Shown: positions 35,640 to 47,200 of the stretch, piece after piece
Layout of the letters: each line of letters begins with the position of its first letter
Numbering within the stretch: the first letter of the stretch is position 1
DNA from: Tribonema minus
Taxonomy: Eukaryota; Sar; Xanthophyceae; Tribonematales; Tribonemataceae
Direction: 5' to 3'
Assembly: GCA_017506865.1 (NCBI GenBank)
Contig: JAFCMP010000097.1
Span: 186,001-250,000 of the forward strand
DNA: 64,000 bases
Notes under the pieces: generated by a model
What the model was told of the DNA's origin: nothing
The model's input: the letters and a program-made list of their open reading frames with translations, nothing else
Database searches by the model: none
Made by a program: the position numbers and the translations under genes

Positions 35640-36278
35640 CTATCTACGCGCCGAAACAGAGCCCCCCGAGCGGTGTGACGCGCCGGCTGAGCCCTGCCCC
35701 TTGTGGTCCAGGTCGACTAAGTGTTTGGTACCTTCGCCCGGCAGGCGAGTGATTGTGCCTTCGCACCATCGCTTGTGCTCCGTCTCCAGCCCGCGCTCAA
35801 ATACCCAAACTTGAAGTATGAATAACTGGCGCACGAAGGGATCGCGTAATGCCGCGTTAGACGGTTTTGCGCCAATTATGTGCGCATTGGGGGGTAGGCC
35901 AATGGCCTCATGGGGTGCGCAGTTGCATGGCACGCCGCCCACGCCATACTCGCGGTTGGCGCGGCGCAGGCTGTCTTGAACAATGCGTGTTCCGTTGCCG
36001 ACTCCGTCGGTGGTGGACGCCGAGACTGTCCTCCAGTACTCATCTACTGCCTCCTTGCAGGCGTCCAATTAGTGGGCTGGCTCCCACGAATCAGTGTTGT
36101 CTTCACCTTCCCAACGCACCAAGTACTCAAGCTGTGCAGCTTGGTTGTGCGCTTGCCTCCGCAGGCGGTGATTACGGATAGCCTCCACGCCGTGGCGCTC
36201 CCAGGCGGAGTGCTTGACTCCCTCCAAGCCTAGTGCCGGGGGCGTGCCTTGGTAGCTGTGCCAGAAGATATTTGGCAA
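35640..36278 (-). pseudogene. Chromodomain and C-terminal tail of gypsy pol
   Basis: The block VEAIRNHRLRRQ, then AQLEYLVRWEGEDNTDSWEP, is a chromodomain (aromatic cage residues Y, W, W), which in chromoviruses guides integration to modified histones. An in-frame TAA at 36071-36069 separates it from DACKEAVDEYW and a further 130-residue tail that ends at 35640. Confidence 0.75.
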
Positions 36279-36598
36279 AGCCGTCTGGCAGATGGTGTGG
36301 CTTCGTGGCGTGCCCCAGAGGGTCTCTGAAGGGCTTGCATAAAAGCATACTTGCGCGCGTGTGCGCGCCGTCGACGTCGAGCAGCAAGTTGTTAGCCTGC
36401 ACCCGCACGCCGTTGACGTTGGAGGAGCCCACTTGTATGATGGTGTAGGGGCCGCCCTAAGGGTACTGAAATTTCTTGGAGAAGACCTTTACGTGCTTGG
36501 GGTCCTCCAAGGTAGGCTCGCGAGCCGACTTAGTCCTCAGTGGACGGTACCAGTAGGCCTTTTCACCTACTGTGTAGCGGGGGCACAGGCCCATGGCG

Positions 36599-37758
36599 TC
36601 AGCCAGCGCCTTGTTGCTCCGCATATTCCAGTCGCAACTGGTGACGTTTGTGCACCAGAGTATGCGCTTCGCGTTGCCGCGTGAGCATGAACTCTAAGAT
36701 GTCTTGAATGGCGGGTGAGCGCTTGGACTTGGCGAGATCGCGTATGAGGCTCCCGAAGATGGTATGTAAGGCTAGTCGGGGCTCGCGGCCCGTCGCCAAT
36801 AAGAAGGGTGAAGAGCCAGTCTGGGCGTGTTCACTCGCATTGTAGGCAAATGCCTCATGTGGTAACCATTGATCCCAGTCGGCCTTCTCATTGTTGATGA
36901 CCAATGTGAGCTGTGCTGCTAGCGTTTGCATGAAACGCTCCACCATGCCATTGCATTGTGGGTGGTACGCAGTGGTAGATAGCTTTCTCAAGCCCATGTG
37001 TGCGTATATGCAATTGGCAAGTTCAGACATAAACTGGCTGGACAGTCGCTCAGTAAGGTGTGCGGTGAGCCATGCTGTGTACTGAAGTGGTCAACGAGCA
37101 CTTTGTCAACACCTACTGACGACATGTCCTCAGGGGTGATCGCGTACAATTCAACCCACCTTGAGTAGAGATCCTGCGCGACAAGGACATACTTGGCGCC
37201 GCTTGCCGACGTGGGCAAGGGTCCAAAGAAGTCAAGCGCGATGGTGTGGAACGCGTGAGGGGGTAGTTCACGCCACACGGTGGGAAGTTGGCTTGTTTTG
37301 CCATAGCGCTTGCGCGCTTGGCACGAGGCACAATGCTTGCACCAACATTTAACGCTTGCCGTCCACCCTGGTCACCATGCGTGTGCGCGCACGTATGCCA
37401 TGGTGCGTGATGTACCCTGATAGCCTGCCCATGCGGTGATGTGAAAACAAGTGAGTACCTGATCTCTCAGGGCCAAGGGTATCACCAACTGTAGCGTGTG
37501 CGAGCCTTGTGAGTATGGCTCATCGTCGGAGTGCTCTTGACGCACCAGGAGTTCAGCTGTGCCAACAGGCTGTAGTCTGCACTTCTGTGCCCAAAACTCC
37601 AGCTGCGACTTGTAGGCTGCGCTCTCGTCCGCAGGTAGTTTGCCTGTTTGTAACAGGGTGATGAGATGTTGACACAAAGGGTCATGTTGCTGTGCTTCTT
37701 GCCAGTCGTGGGGCGTGTAGTCGCCCAGTGTAAGATCATCAGGCAGGCCCTCCCACAT
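36599..37758 (-). pseudogene. Ty3/gypsy integrase, frameshifted
   Basis: The zinc-binding region has HITAWAGYQGTSRT and CKHCASCQ; the second His of HHCC appears as Tyr. Catalytic core: first Asp in IALDFFGPL, second in LLSDCPAS, and Glu in TAYHPQCNGMVERF. A one-base frame change near 37035-37045 separates the second Asp from the Glu. The enzyme would insert retrotransposon cDNA; this copy cannot be read through. Confidence 0.8.
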
Positions 37759-38860
37759 GCTGGTAGTGACGCTGCTGAGTGCTGGGTATTTGCTGCCGAT
37801 TCGGCGGTTTGCGCTGTCGCGCGTGAAGTTGAAGTACGCGCAGCGCGGGCGTCAGTAGCGGGGATAGTCCGGCCCGTAAGAGCCGCATCCTTGCTACTGC
37901 CGCCGTTGCTACGCTCGCTCTGAGGTGTGGGGTCCGCGCGGGGCCCAGTGGCGCTAGCTGGGGCATGCAATCCCTCAGCAGTGCCCCTGTGAAGCAGGGG
38001 GTTGAAGTTGAATTGTTGAAGTGTGGCTCCGCGGTGACACTGCCGCCGTGGTGCTGGTGTAGCTTGAAGGCAGTGAGACGCTTGATGATGCATGTGTATC
38101 TGCTGGTGATGAAGGTCTCGTCGGTGACTTCAATGCTGAATTGCTAGTAGTGCCTGGGGTCGCCCCCTGGGCACGAGGTGGAGTCGGCGCTGCCGTAACG
38201 TCAGCAGTGCCAGTAGCCGCCTGTCGCTTAGTAGCAGCTGCAGGGGCGCGAGGTGATGATGCGGTAGGGGAAGGGGTAGGGCTTGCCCAGACCTTGACCT
38301 TGTAACTGCTGTTTCAGTAACGTGCCACCCTGGTCTTGAGAAGTATCTTGAACTTGAGGATGGAGTAGTTGCTCCAGAGGCGTCCCGATGTGTCGGTGGA
38401 GTTGTGTCGTTAGCTTCGTTGTTCGAAGTTGTGGTTGGCGCGGTGGTGGTGCGCGATGAGGTTGATGTTGCCGTGGTGTTCGTCGCGGGGGTAGCAGTAT
38501 CAGTGTCGCTTGTTGAACTTGAAGTTGCTGCTGCTGAGCTCGCAGTAGTAGCCGCAGCATGCTGGTCTGACGGCGGCGAGATTGCGCTGGTGGGCGCGCC
38601 CCCCACGCCAGAAGTGGCATACGCTGCTGGTACGGGCTGCGTGTGCAGCAGAGGGGGTGGCCACCGGAGTGGCGGAATGTGGTGTGCCTGCCGAAGCAGG
38701 GGTACGCGGCGCTCGTGGCGCTGGTCGCTGAGCAGCAATGCCGTGCGCCGAGGGCGGTATGGTGCTACGCTCAGCTTGCTGCGCTTGGGCTTGCGTCATG
38801 GTGCAGATGTAGGGGTAGAGGTCCGGGGCTCATTGCCTAGCGCTTCAGCCACTGCTAGCA

Positions 38861-38874
38861 CTATGGAAATGTAC
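38861..38874. repeat. Target-site duplication of non-LTR insertion (left)
   Basis: CTATGGAAATGTAC, 14 bp, is identical to 41997-42010. Rejoining the two flanks restores a continuous gypsy reading frame. Confidence 0.9.
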
Positions 38875-41800
38875 GTATGGACTTGTATTTATAAAGGCCC
38901 AAGGGAGGCCGGGTTGCCTATGCAATCGAAAAGCTTGCGTCAACGCAGCAGCCTAGTCTGCGCTGTGCCCTAGGAGCTTGGATACCGGCGCCGCAACACA
39001 GCCCAGCATTCGCGCTCCACGTGTGTACGCCATGACGCGCTCCGCCAACTCCCGCGCCAGCGATATGCTCAGCTCAATGAGGATCTGACGCTTAGCTAAC
39101 CCGGCCTTGCGTAACACATCTGCCTTCCCCCCCCCTGAGCACAGTGCTGAGTGCATTGCCAACTCCTTAACTTTTTGAAAAGGCTTGTCTGCTTGCCCAG
39201 CCGTCCGTACGACTCCTGCACGAATGGCACAAAAGCCCAAGATGACGTCAAGGTGCCGGTGTGGTGCTTGACCTTCGCGTCCTCCCCCACCCCAGCAGCA
39301 TAGCCGTCCGTGTTCGAGGCATTTGTTTTGCCTGTCAGGTACGAGCTCGCTGTGGGCGCGCGCACACTTGTGTCTAGCACTATTCCCTTGTTACGGTATG
39401 CACTGCTAAAGTGCAGACACCCTGGGTCAATGACTGTGTCCGCCCGATACCCCGGTACCTTGAAGACGCTAGCGTCCTCATTGCGGACAATAGAGACATG
39501 GTGCTGTCTCAAGATGCGCTGCAGGCACCGCTTTTGGGCAGTGTGTGTCGCGTTGTGCCCCCGTATGTGCTGGCTGGGGCAGCTGATCGCATGCGTGGAG
39601 GTGGGGCTCACATCACTGCACCGCCATGGGCACACCTCGCCCTGTATGCCCCACCCGTCTATGAAGATCGCAATCAAAATCATCGTGACTGCTGCCATAC
39701 TGGACATGGGCGCCGCACCCGGGCGGTCATTGGCAGTGGGTGGCACGCTCATCCACGCCATTGCCCCGGACGCACGCTGGCTGCGCAGCTGCGCCAGGAC
39801 CCGTGCGCTAGCCTGTTGGCGGCGGCGGCTGGTGTCGCGCGAGTCACCAATAGGTGCAGCCTGCGTCGGCTTGCCCACGGCACCAGCCGAGGCAGCCTCT
39901 AGGTCCTCCACCAGGCAATCCTCGTATTGACGTCGAAGAACATTTGAAAGGCCGGCTTGTAGTCCGTGCGTGAAGTGACCGCGCCGGCGGCGGGGCACTA
40001 CCTTCCCGCAGATCTCGTCAGCATAGGCCTCCCAGTCGTCGTCGTCGTCCTCCTGCCCGCCGCTGCAGCTGCTTTCTTCCGCGCTAGTTAGTGTTTTAGC
40101 GGGCGTGGAAGGGGCAGCCGCGGCAGCGGCTTGAGGGCCAGGTACGGTCGCCGCCGCAGCGGCCGCCTCGGCGCCAGGCACCATGCCGTGGGTGTGTGGG
40201 GCTGGCTCAGTGGTCACTGTCTCCGTGACGGCAGTTGCGGCGTAGATCGCTTGCACCGCAGTGGGGAGCATCGACGCTGCGGCCGTCGTATCTGCTGCCC
40301 ACCGTAGCAACGATGCTGGGAGCTGCTCGGCCACAGCTGTGCGTGATTTTTCGCCGCCATCAGCTGTCAGCGCTCGCGTAGAGCGTCGCACGGCCTCGAT
40401 GATTGGCGGCAGTCCCTGGTCCTCGCGTATTGCGCATGAGTGCTGCGCGAACCAGGTGACTGCGCCGTGTTCGTCAGTGCCGAGCCTCAGGGCCCCTGCT
40501 GCCACAGTGGCATGAATTATTGCTGGCCTCAGTGTTGTGCATGCCTGGGCCGTGTATGCGGCTGGTGCCAGTAGCCCCAAAAGCGGCATGCCCAGACCGC
40601 CTCGTCGCTCCGGCAACCGTGACGCCCGCAGTGGCACTGCGATGTCCGTGAGTTCTGGCGGGCCCAAGCGCGGCAATACCAGCACGCTGCCACTGCTGGC
40701 TTCCTCATTGTCACCAGCAGTGCAGGCGGCCAGCAGGTGTGACTTCATGGCTGCCGCGGTAGAGCAGCCGTGCAGATGCAGCATGCGTTCGAGCGTCCAT
40801 GCACAGAACCCGTCAAACGCGTGCAACCATGTCTCACTCAAAGCCGTGTCAACGACCCGAGCTAAGAAGCCCATGCGCTTCGTCAGTGACCTGCGTAGAA
40901 TGAACTGTGCTGCCTGTAGGTGATGCCGCGCCATTCCAGCTAGCTGCCACGACAATCGCGATGTCCCTGCGCCGACCAGATGCTTGCTCATGGCAGCGTG
41001 CACATAGGCTGGGTGCCCTACCGGTACCCCGACCGACGTAAAGCCCTGACTGGATTCTGGCATGGTGGTGTCCACAAACGGTATGTCAAGGGCGCGCAGG
41101 CGTGCTCTGGCCGCTTCATCAAACACTGTGCCGCGCATGGCGATGGCCAGCGACTTGTCTGGTCGAACGCGTAGGCCCCCTGCCGCCAGCCGGCGGATCA
41201 CCTCTGCCACCCCAGCGGCCGCTGCATCGTCGAAGTAGGCAGCTTGCAGCACGTTGAGGTCATCCAGGAAAGCGCAGTGCGGGGCTGGCGGTTCCGCTGT
41301 GCTGTGGCCGTAGGCCGGCATACTGCCGGGCGTCGCATTCACTCCATCAGGGTAGAAGAGTTGGAAGGCCGCTGCCACTGCAAAGTACAGCGGCCCTAGA
41401 GGGTCCCCTTGCTGGCACCCTAGGTGGGAGCAGATAATGCGAGCTTCACCGTTCACCTCCACCCGCATCTCTGGGGCAGTGTCACCACAGTATACGGACT
41501 CAAAGTGCGGGAGCAGCTCCGGACAGAAGAGCATAAGCCCCCGCACAATGGCGGCGCGATCCACACTGTTAAATGCGTTCTCACAGTCCAGTTGGATAGT
41601 GGTGCCATACAGCTCGTGCCACACGCGCGCGCGCGCTGCCACATGCTCGACGCCAGACCGGTATCCTACGCCAAACTGCGACATGGAGGCCAGCAGCCCC
41701 GATATCTTGCCCTTGACACTCCGTGCCGCTGTGGACCCGAGGAGTCTGCGCCAGACACTGGAGCAGGCGATCGGACGCCGCTTCTGTCCTATGCTTGAGA

Positions 41801-41996
41801 GGGCCGCGGCGCGGAGAAGCCGTTGCGATTGCTCCGGCAGCAGTTCGGGCTCAACAAGCAGCGTCGTGAACACCTTGGCCAGGTGATGGGCGAATGCCGG
41901 TTCCATCACATCTGATTCTGAATCACCAGCTAGTCCTGGCGAGGCACTGCTCACGGGGCGGGTGGCTGCTTTCACTGGTGCACCAGGCCCAGCGGC
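38875..41996 (-). mobile_element. Non-LTR retrotransposon with C-terminal restriction-like endonuclease
   Basis: 3,122 bp inserted into the chromovirus RNase H region and flanked by a perfect 14-bp duplication. The minus-strand frame is already open at the 5' junction, so the element is 5'-truncated, as is usual for target-primed insertion. The 3' end at 38875 lacks a poly-A tail. It encodes RT, a CCHC motif and a restriction-like endonuclease. Confidence 0.85.
38953..41975 (-). CDS. Non-LTR reverse transcriptase plus endonuclease
   Basis: The RT fingers/palm show IGQKRRPIACSSVWRRLLG, QLDCENAFNSVDR, SHLGCQQGDPLGPLYFA and the catalytic AFLDDLNVL (an FLDD variant of YxDD, near 41271-41256). 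After a low-complexity linker comes a Cys/His motif CPWRC...HAISC...RGH, then a PD-(D/E)xK-like endonuclease with YRADTVIDP, IVLDTSV and FVPFVQESYGRLG. This layout marks the site-selective, endonuclease-at-C-terminus non-LTR groups. A one-base frame change near 39190 moves the last 80 residues into another frame that ends at 38953. The clade is not determined. Confidence 0.85.
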
Positions 41997-42010
41997 CTAT
42001 GGAAATGTAC
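41997..42010. repeat. Target-site duplication of non-LTR insertion (right)
   Basis: CTATGGAAATGTAC, identical to the copy at 38861-38874. Confidence 0.9.
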
Positions 42011-42549
42011 TCACATGTGGCCACGCTCTCCACGCGCTCCCAATCCTCGACGGTGAGGCTGTAGGCTTCTGCAACTTCCTCGCGGAGCGCCTCCTTATGA
42101 TCGGCCGCATTAGCTGGCAATGGGTTGCAGCTGGGGCCGTCGGCATTGGCATTTTTGCCTCCCTCTCTGTATTGAATAGTGCGGGGGAACGCCGTGAGAA
42201 ATTCATGCCATCGCGCCCCTCGCGCAGTCTTGTCGCGCATAGTTTCAATGAACTGTAGTGCCCGGTGGTCCGTGTAAAGGACAAAGGGGGTCCCCCATAG
42301 CATATGGCGGAATTTTCACGCCAAACACTATGGCTCCAGCTTCAAGGTCAGTGACGCTCCAATTTTCTCATTTTGCAGAGTAGCTCTTGATGCGAAAGCA
42401 ATAGGTTGCTCCGTGCCAGCCTCGTCTTTTTGAGACAGTACGGCGCCGAAGCCAATCTTGGACGCGTCCATAGCCAAGATGAATGGGCGCTGCCCCTTGG
42501 CGGCTGCCTCGTAGTCAGGGTACCGCATCAGCGTATGCAATGCAAGTGT
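42011..42549 (-). pseudogene. Ty3/gypsy RNase H region
   Basis: FILAMDASKIGFGAVLSQKD and FASRATLQNEKIG form the first half of the retroelement RNase H. FVLYTDHRALQFI and a TIQYREGGKNANADG end form the second half, in another frame, with a break near 42300-42330. RT should lie upstream but is replaced by the LTR fragment of another element at 42550. Confidence 0.8.
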
Positions 42550-42678
42550 AATGCTGCGCTGCTTGCAACTCCTAATAATCACTGGACACCTTGAACAAGC
42601 TGGAAAAAGCTTACCTCTTATGGATCTGGTCGCTGTATATATGGCGAACGCTGTGAAAGTGAGTAGTAATTAGACACA
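42550..42678 (+). repeat. Truncated 5' LTR fragment
   Basis: It starts AATGCTGCGCTGCTTGCAAC and ends TAGACACA. It is about 85% alike by eye to 49155-49280, the last part of the full LTR. The start coincides with the broken end of the chromovirus. Confidence 0.6.
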
Positions 42679-43794
42679 CTGTGATGACTGGAGTGCTCGA
42701 GACGACACCTTCGCCTTTTCCAGCCAGCGAACGGAGAGCTCTGGACTGCTGTATAGGCAAGTGACTCGAGCGGACCATCTCCCTGTCACCTCAGAGCGGG
42801 CTGCCTTGAACGCCAGCCTGTTCTCCGTCCCTAGTTGACGCTTACGTGCACACGGGGCGCTCGCAGCTGATCCATCGCGCCGGGAAACCGAGCAGCAACC
42901 GATAGAGCTGTTTAATTTAAGCAGGACTTTGGCGGCGTATCCGAGTGCAACGACGTCAACTGGCCACCAGTTGTCGCGTCACGGTTGCGTTTGATACTTG
43001 TGCTGGATTAGTGTCTACCACGGTCCGGCGGGCTCTGCGTGCGGAAGAAGGCGGCTTGAACTTGCGCGTGAAGTCCATCATTGCGGGGCGTGAGTGTCTA
43101 CCACCGCGAGGGCCTGCAGTGAGAATCTTAGGGTTATCAGGGGGGATATTGCTGCTGGAGGAGTGGCTGGAGCGATTGGCAGCTCGGAATGTGCTTGGCG
43201 TGGCGTGCGCTGAGCTCGGCGTTTTCGTATTGAGTTTTTCCTGAGCGTGGGTTGGCGCGCTCTCGCGATTGACGGGAGTGTTTGCGGCTGAAATTGGGTG
43301 AGTGGCTTGCGCTGCTGACCAGTAGTCGTTTTGGCACGCTGGCGCTTGCCCGCAGGCTGTCCATTCAGTGCCCCTCGCGATCACTACTGCCGTGCTTTTT
43401 GAGGCTCGCGTATTGCGTCTTTCATCGCGCAACTTGCGGCTTGGCGGCAATCTGGCGGTGTATGCAGTGTCAGCGACCCTATCAACGATTTACTAGAGTG
43501 CAAAGCAGGGTTTTGTAAACAACGTCACACCACGTCAATAATGACGATCGAAAAGGCAAGTTCCCATTGGCTGCTCGCTGTGACTAGGCTGATCTCATTG
43601 GCGCATGGCATGACCGCATGCCGTCGGGGTCATTTTGAATTAATTCAATCGATTGATGCTGACACGATGTGCCGGTATAGTGCTAGCGCTGCATCAGCAA
43701 TCAATTGGAGAGTATTGATTAAATCAATTGGTGTGTATCAAAACGGCGGGCGCAGGGTGCTTGCAAAGGGCGCCAAGGGGACCAAGGACTGAAG
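42679..43794. other. Leader region after the LTR fragment
   Basis: No recognised gene. A minus-strand frame of 164 codons (43450-42956) is Ser/Ala/Arg-rich, without motifs. On the plus strand this would be the leader of the LTR element. Confidence 0.35.
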
Positions 43795-46700
43795 GTGATC
43801 TGTAAAGTCGCCTGTACCTGGTTTCTCTGCAAGCTGACACCTGTAATACGCTCCCTGGTTAACTTGTTAATTGGAATTGATTGGCGAGAGATCATCTGCT
43901 CCTGGCCTTGTCCGAGGGCAATGGAGCTAGCAGACATGCGTGCTGGCACGCCATTCATGCGGCCCGGCGGGTTCCCTACTGACTTGCCAGACTTTCGTGC
44001 ATACGGCACTGGCTGCTTGGTGGGTGGCACCATGGTGGCGACGTTAGAACCACGTAACGAGGCGTCCGGCGATGTTTTTGAGCTGGGCGTCGCGGAAAGC
44101 ACAGTGATTGAGGATTATAACGGCCTTGAACTTGTCGTATGGACAGTTTGCGACTGTCATGACGATGGGCGAATAACATTGACGCGGGGCGGTGGCAGTA
44201 CTGCCCAGGGACGCCTACGGCCAGACCGTCAGCTGGAGGCTTGAGGTGGATATGAGCTTTCATCAGGGGCTCCTTGCGCCATTCTTCCCACAGCTTGGCG
44301 AGCTCACGCTCATGTACTCGCGCAGCTCTGACGGCGAGAAACCGACGCCGCGCATTGTGCAAGTCATTGACTACGGAGAGTCGGCGTCTCAACCGCTTCT
44401 GCACGCCGACGACCACGTGTCTGTGTGGAATCCTCTTGGTCACAATGGCCATGGTAGTGAGTACGGGGTGAGTGCATGGCGTTTAGCACCGCTTCGACTG
44501 CCTGCAAGGACCCGTGTCATTGCGCTTGTTCCCGCAAATGGGCCTGATGGTGGTGGCCCGCTAATGGCCGTGATGGCCATATTGGCAACGTGGTGTGATG
44601 CGCAGCTGCACTTACCAGAGTCGCGCACAGGTGCCTTCAGAATTCAGGTTCGCCCCATCTTCAACGGACAGCCCTCGGCTCACGTGGTGTCCGTGAAGTG
44701 GACACACGTGCGTCTGATCGACATGGCGGTCACCACCTACTGCTCCCTGCCACCAATGGAGACAAGCAGGCCCGCCTACGCCGTCAACCCTCGCGACATG
44801 CGATCATGGGCACAGTCGCTCATGTACTTCTGCACAGATGACAGCATGCACTCGTACCCGCAGGCTGTGTGACCACTGCGTAGCTGCTCCTCCAAGCTTG
44901 CCTTCAGTAAGCGTTCGTCGAACACGTCAAAGCTCGCCTGCAACGGGGGCTCTGCAGACCTGTGCAGCGATGGAACCGCTCTTGTGGCGGGATTACCGTT
45001 CGGCCGACATGGTGTTCGTGTCACAACGGTCAGGGACAGCTCCTCTACTTCTAGCGCGGTGACGCACGCGGGAGCGCAGGGCAGAAAGGGGGTCTTGACA
45101 GAATTCAACGGCACAAGTGTCTCCACAGATCCGCGCACCGCATCATGCAGCCCCAGCAGCAGCAGCTGCCACAGCACGACGCGGCTCAGCGGCAATGGCA
45201 GCGCATTTGTGCCGCACAACTCGGCTGGCACTGGCACTGGCGATGGCGATTCAACAGTGCTCAACGGCGGTGATGGCGTTGCTGAGCAGTGCAGCACATC
45301 GTGCAACAACATCCGCGAAGCATCAGTGCTCGGCAGCGATGGCAGCGCCTGCGTACGGCACGAGTCAGCTGGCACTGGTGATGGCGTACCAATGGTGCTC
45401 AACTGCGTGCGGCACGAGTCAGCTGGCACTGGCGATGGCGATTCAACAGTGCTCAACGGCGGTGATGACGTTGCTGAGCAGTGCAGCACATCGTGCAACA
45501 ACATCTGCGAAGCATCGGTGCTCAGCAGCGATGGCAGCAAATCTGTGCCGCGCAGCTTGGAAGGCGGCGATGTTGACCTCGCACCAGCGCCTTGCGACGT
45601 GATGCCTGCAGCCACCACGCACTCTGTCTGCAGTGAGGATATTTGTGCTGCCTTGGCAGCCAGGGCGGACATTTGCTCTGTGCTCTCAAATCCAACAGGC
45701 GACAGTGGCGCAGGCACTGTGACACGACCTAGTGTCCATTGCAACGGTGTTGGAGGCAGTTCTGCTGGGGTCAGCATCGATATGGCGAGCCCAGTCGAAA
45801 CAACGGCGTCGGATCCCAACAGCAGCAGACCTGATGAGGAGGACAGCCCTCCAGTGCTCAACAGCAGCAGCGAAACCCATGCTGCGCCTACGGCACTGAG
45901 CATGGTCAACCCACATGCCTCAGCATCAATGTTGATGCTGGGACGCCGCAGGCTGCAGCTGGAAGCGGTCACGACATTGCAACTGGCGAACACGGCTCTG
46001 GCACCGCACTCACTGCTGCAACGGACCCATCGGCAGCTGGTGCGCCTCCAAGTGCTTCAGCCGCAAAGGCGCCTTCTGCTCGCAGCAGTGGGGCCAGATA
46101 CTGCAGCAGGCAGTGTAGTCACTGCGGGATGCTCGGGCATTTGGTGGACCGCTGCTGGAAGCTGCATCCCCAGCTGAGACGCAAAACGTCACCTGTAGAG
46201 GCGGCGTCAACAGCACCAGCGTCTGGGGAGCAGTCTTCAGCGGCTCAGACTCCCACGAAGCGTCGCGGTGGTGACAACGCACACCGTCGTGCTGGTGCGC
46301 GTCTACGTGCTACAGCTGGTTCGAGTTCAGCAGGTGCCAGCAATTATACAGCCAGCAAGGAGGAGCGTGCTTTGTGCAAGCAGGTGGCACGGCTCAAACA
46401 GGATGCTGCTGTCTTGCGCGAACACTTGGCGGGATTGGAGAGCCGGGGGAAGGAGTCCGCTGTTCCTGCAGATGCGCATGCGGCGTCCTGCTGCAGTGGG
46501 CAGCAGTCAACAGCCTTTTACGCTGCGCTTCGAGAGATTGTGGAGCTTTGTCAGCAGCTGCTGGCAGGTGCCGCAGGTTCAACGTCAGCTCAACAGTGCG
46601 CTCGCGGACGGGTTCAGTGGCGTAACGACACTAGCATGCAGCAGCAGTGACAGTAACAGCACAGTGTGTGGTGAAGCCAAATGCACCATCAACTCTGAGC

Positions 46701-47200
46701 ACTGCAACATAGGTGCGCGCACGGCTGTTGGGGACAGCGGCCATGCCATACGCGGAAGCTGCACTGGAGGCAAGTCGGTGATCAAGGCAAGTGTCGCGAC
46801 GTCTGTGCGGAGAAAAGCGGCTGCTCCTCATCGCCGCACTGCAGCTGGTGCTAGCGTCAACATGGCTCAGCAAACGCTAACTGGGCAGGCGTCTTCGAGG
46901 AAACCCGCAGCTGCTGCTGGCTCCATGCATGCAGATGACATGCTTCCTGCAGCTGTCACACCGCCTTTGACAGCAAAGCCCACAGGTGCCATCACACACA
47001 ACGCAACAGCATCGGCTCGCCGTGGCACCTCACGTGGCACTGCGGTATGGCAGCCTCATTCACAGCCAAGGAGCAGGCGGACGGCTCAGCAGGTGGCTCG
47101 ATCTCAGCGTAAGCATGGACTTGTCAGTGCACCGCATGCAACACGTAGTGCGCCCGTGAGTGTTGCATTGGCGCCAGTGACAGCGGAGCCTGGTGCGTAA
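43795..47200 (+). pseudogene. Gag-like polyprotein with CCHC zinc knuckle, degenerate
   Basis: The first block (43795-44872) has fair coding character, with a one-base frame change near 44200. It reads on past a TGA at 44870-44872 into a Ser/Thr/Gly-rich region to 46177. A frame change then gives the zinc knuckle CSHCGMLGHLVDRC followed by WKLHPQLRRK (about 46111-46182) and a predicted coiled coil (LCKQVARLKQDAAVLREHL). The frame to 47200 is Ala/Arg-rich. The CX2CX4HX4C knuckle is the nucleic-acid-binding signature of retroelement Gag. I recognise no other domain in the first block. At least two frame breaks and one stop make this copy inactive. Confidence 0.6.
45190..45545 (+). repeat. In-frame 192-bp tandem repeat in the gag-like frame
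   Basis: GGCGATGGCGATTCAACAGT recurs at 45239 and 45431, giving a period of 192 bp (64 codons). Each unit contains AEQCSTSCNNI and SAGTGDG. A shorter internal partial copy lies at about 45350-45400. The period is a multiple of three, so the frame is kept. Confidence 0.8.

Larger units (their letters stand above)
35640..42549 (-). mobile_element. Ty3/gypsy chromovirus fragment with nested insertion
   Basis: In minus-strand order: RNase H (42549-42011), [non-LTR insertion 38875-41996], a low-complexity linker (38860-37760), integrase (37758-36599) and a chromodomain with tail (36278-35640). That order is the chromovirus branch of Ty3/gypsy. RT, protease and gag are missing: at 42549/42550 the sequence switches abruptly to an LTR fragment of another element. 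Several frame breaks and an in-frame TAA make it inactive. Confidence 0.8.

Noticed and set aside
39310..39930. Plus-strand 206-codon frame
   Set aside because: Antisense to the non-LTR endonuclease region; composition only.
45190..45545. CRISPR-like array
   Set aside because: The 192-bp repeats are adjacent, in frame and lack short regular spacers; the DNA is eukaryotic.
44776..45993. Minus-strand 405-codon Leu/Ser/Pro-rich frame
   Set aside because: Antisense to the repetitive gag-like frame; its repeats mirror the plus-strand repeats.
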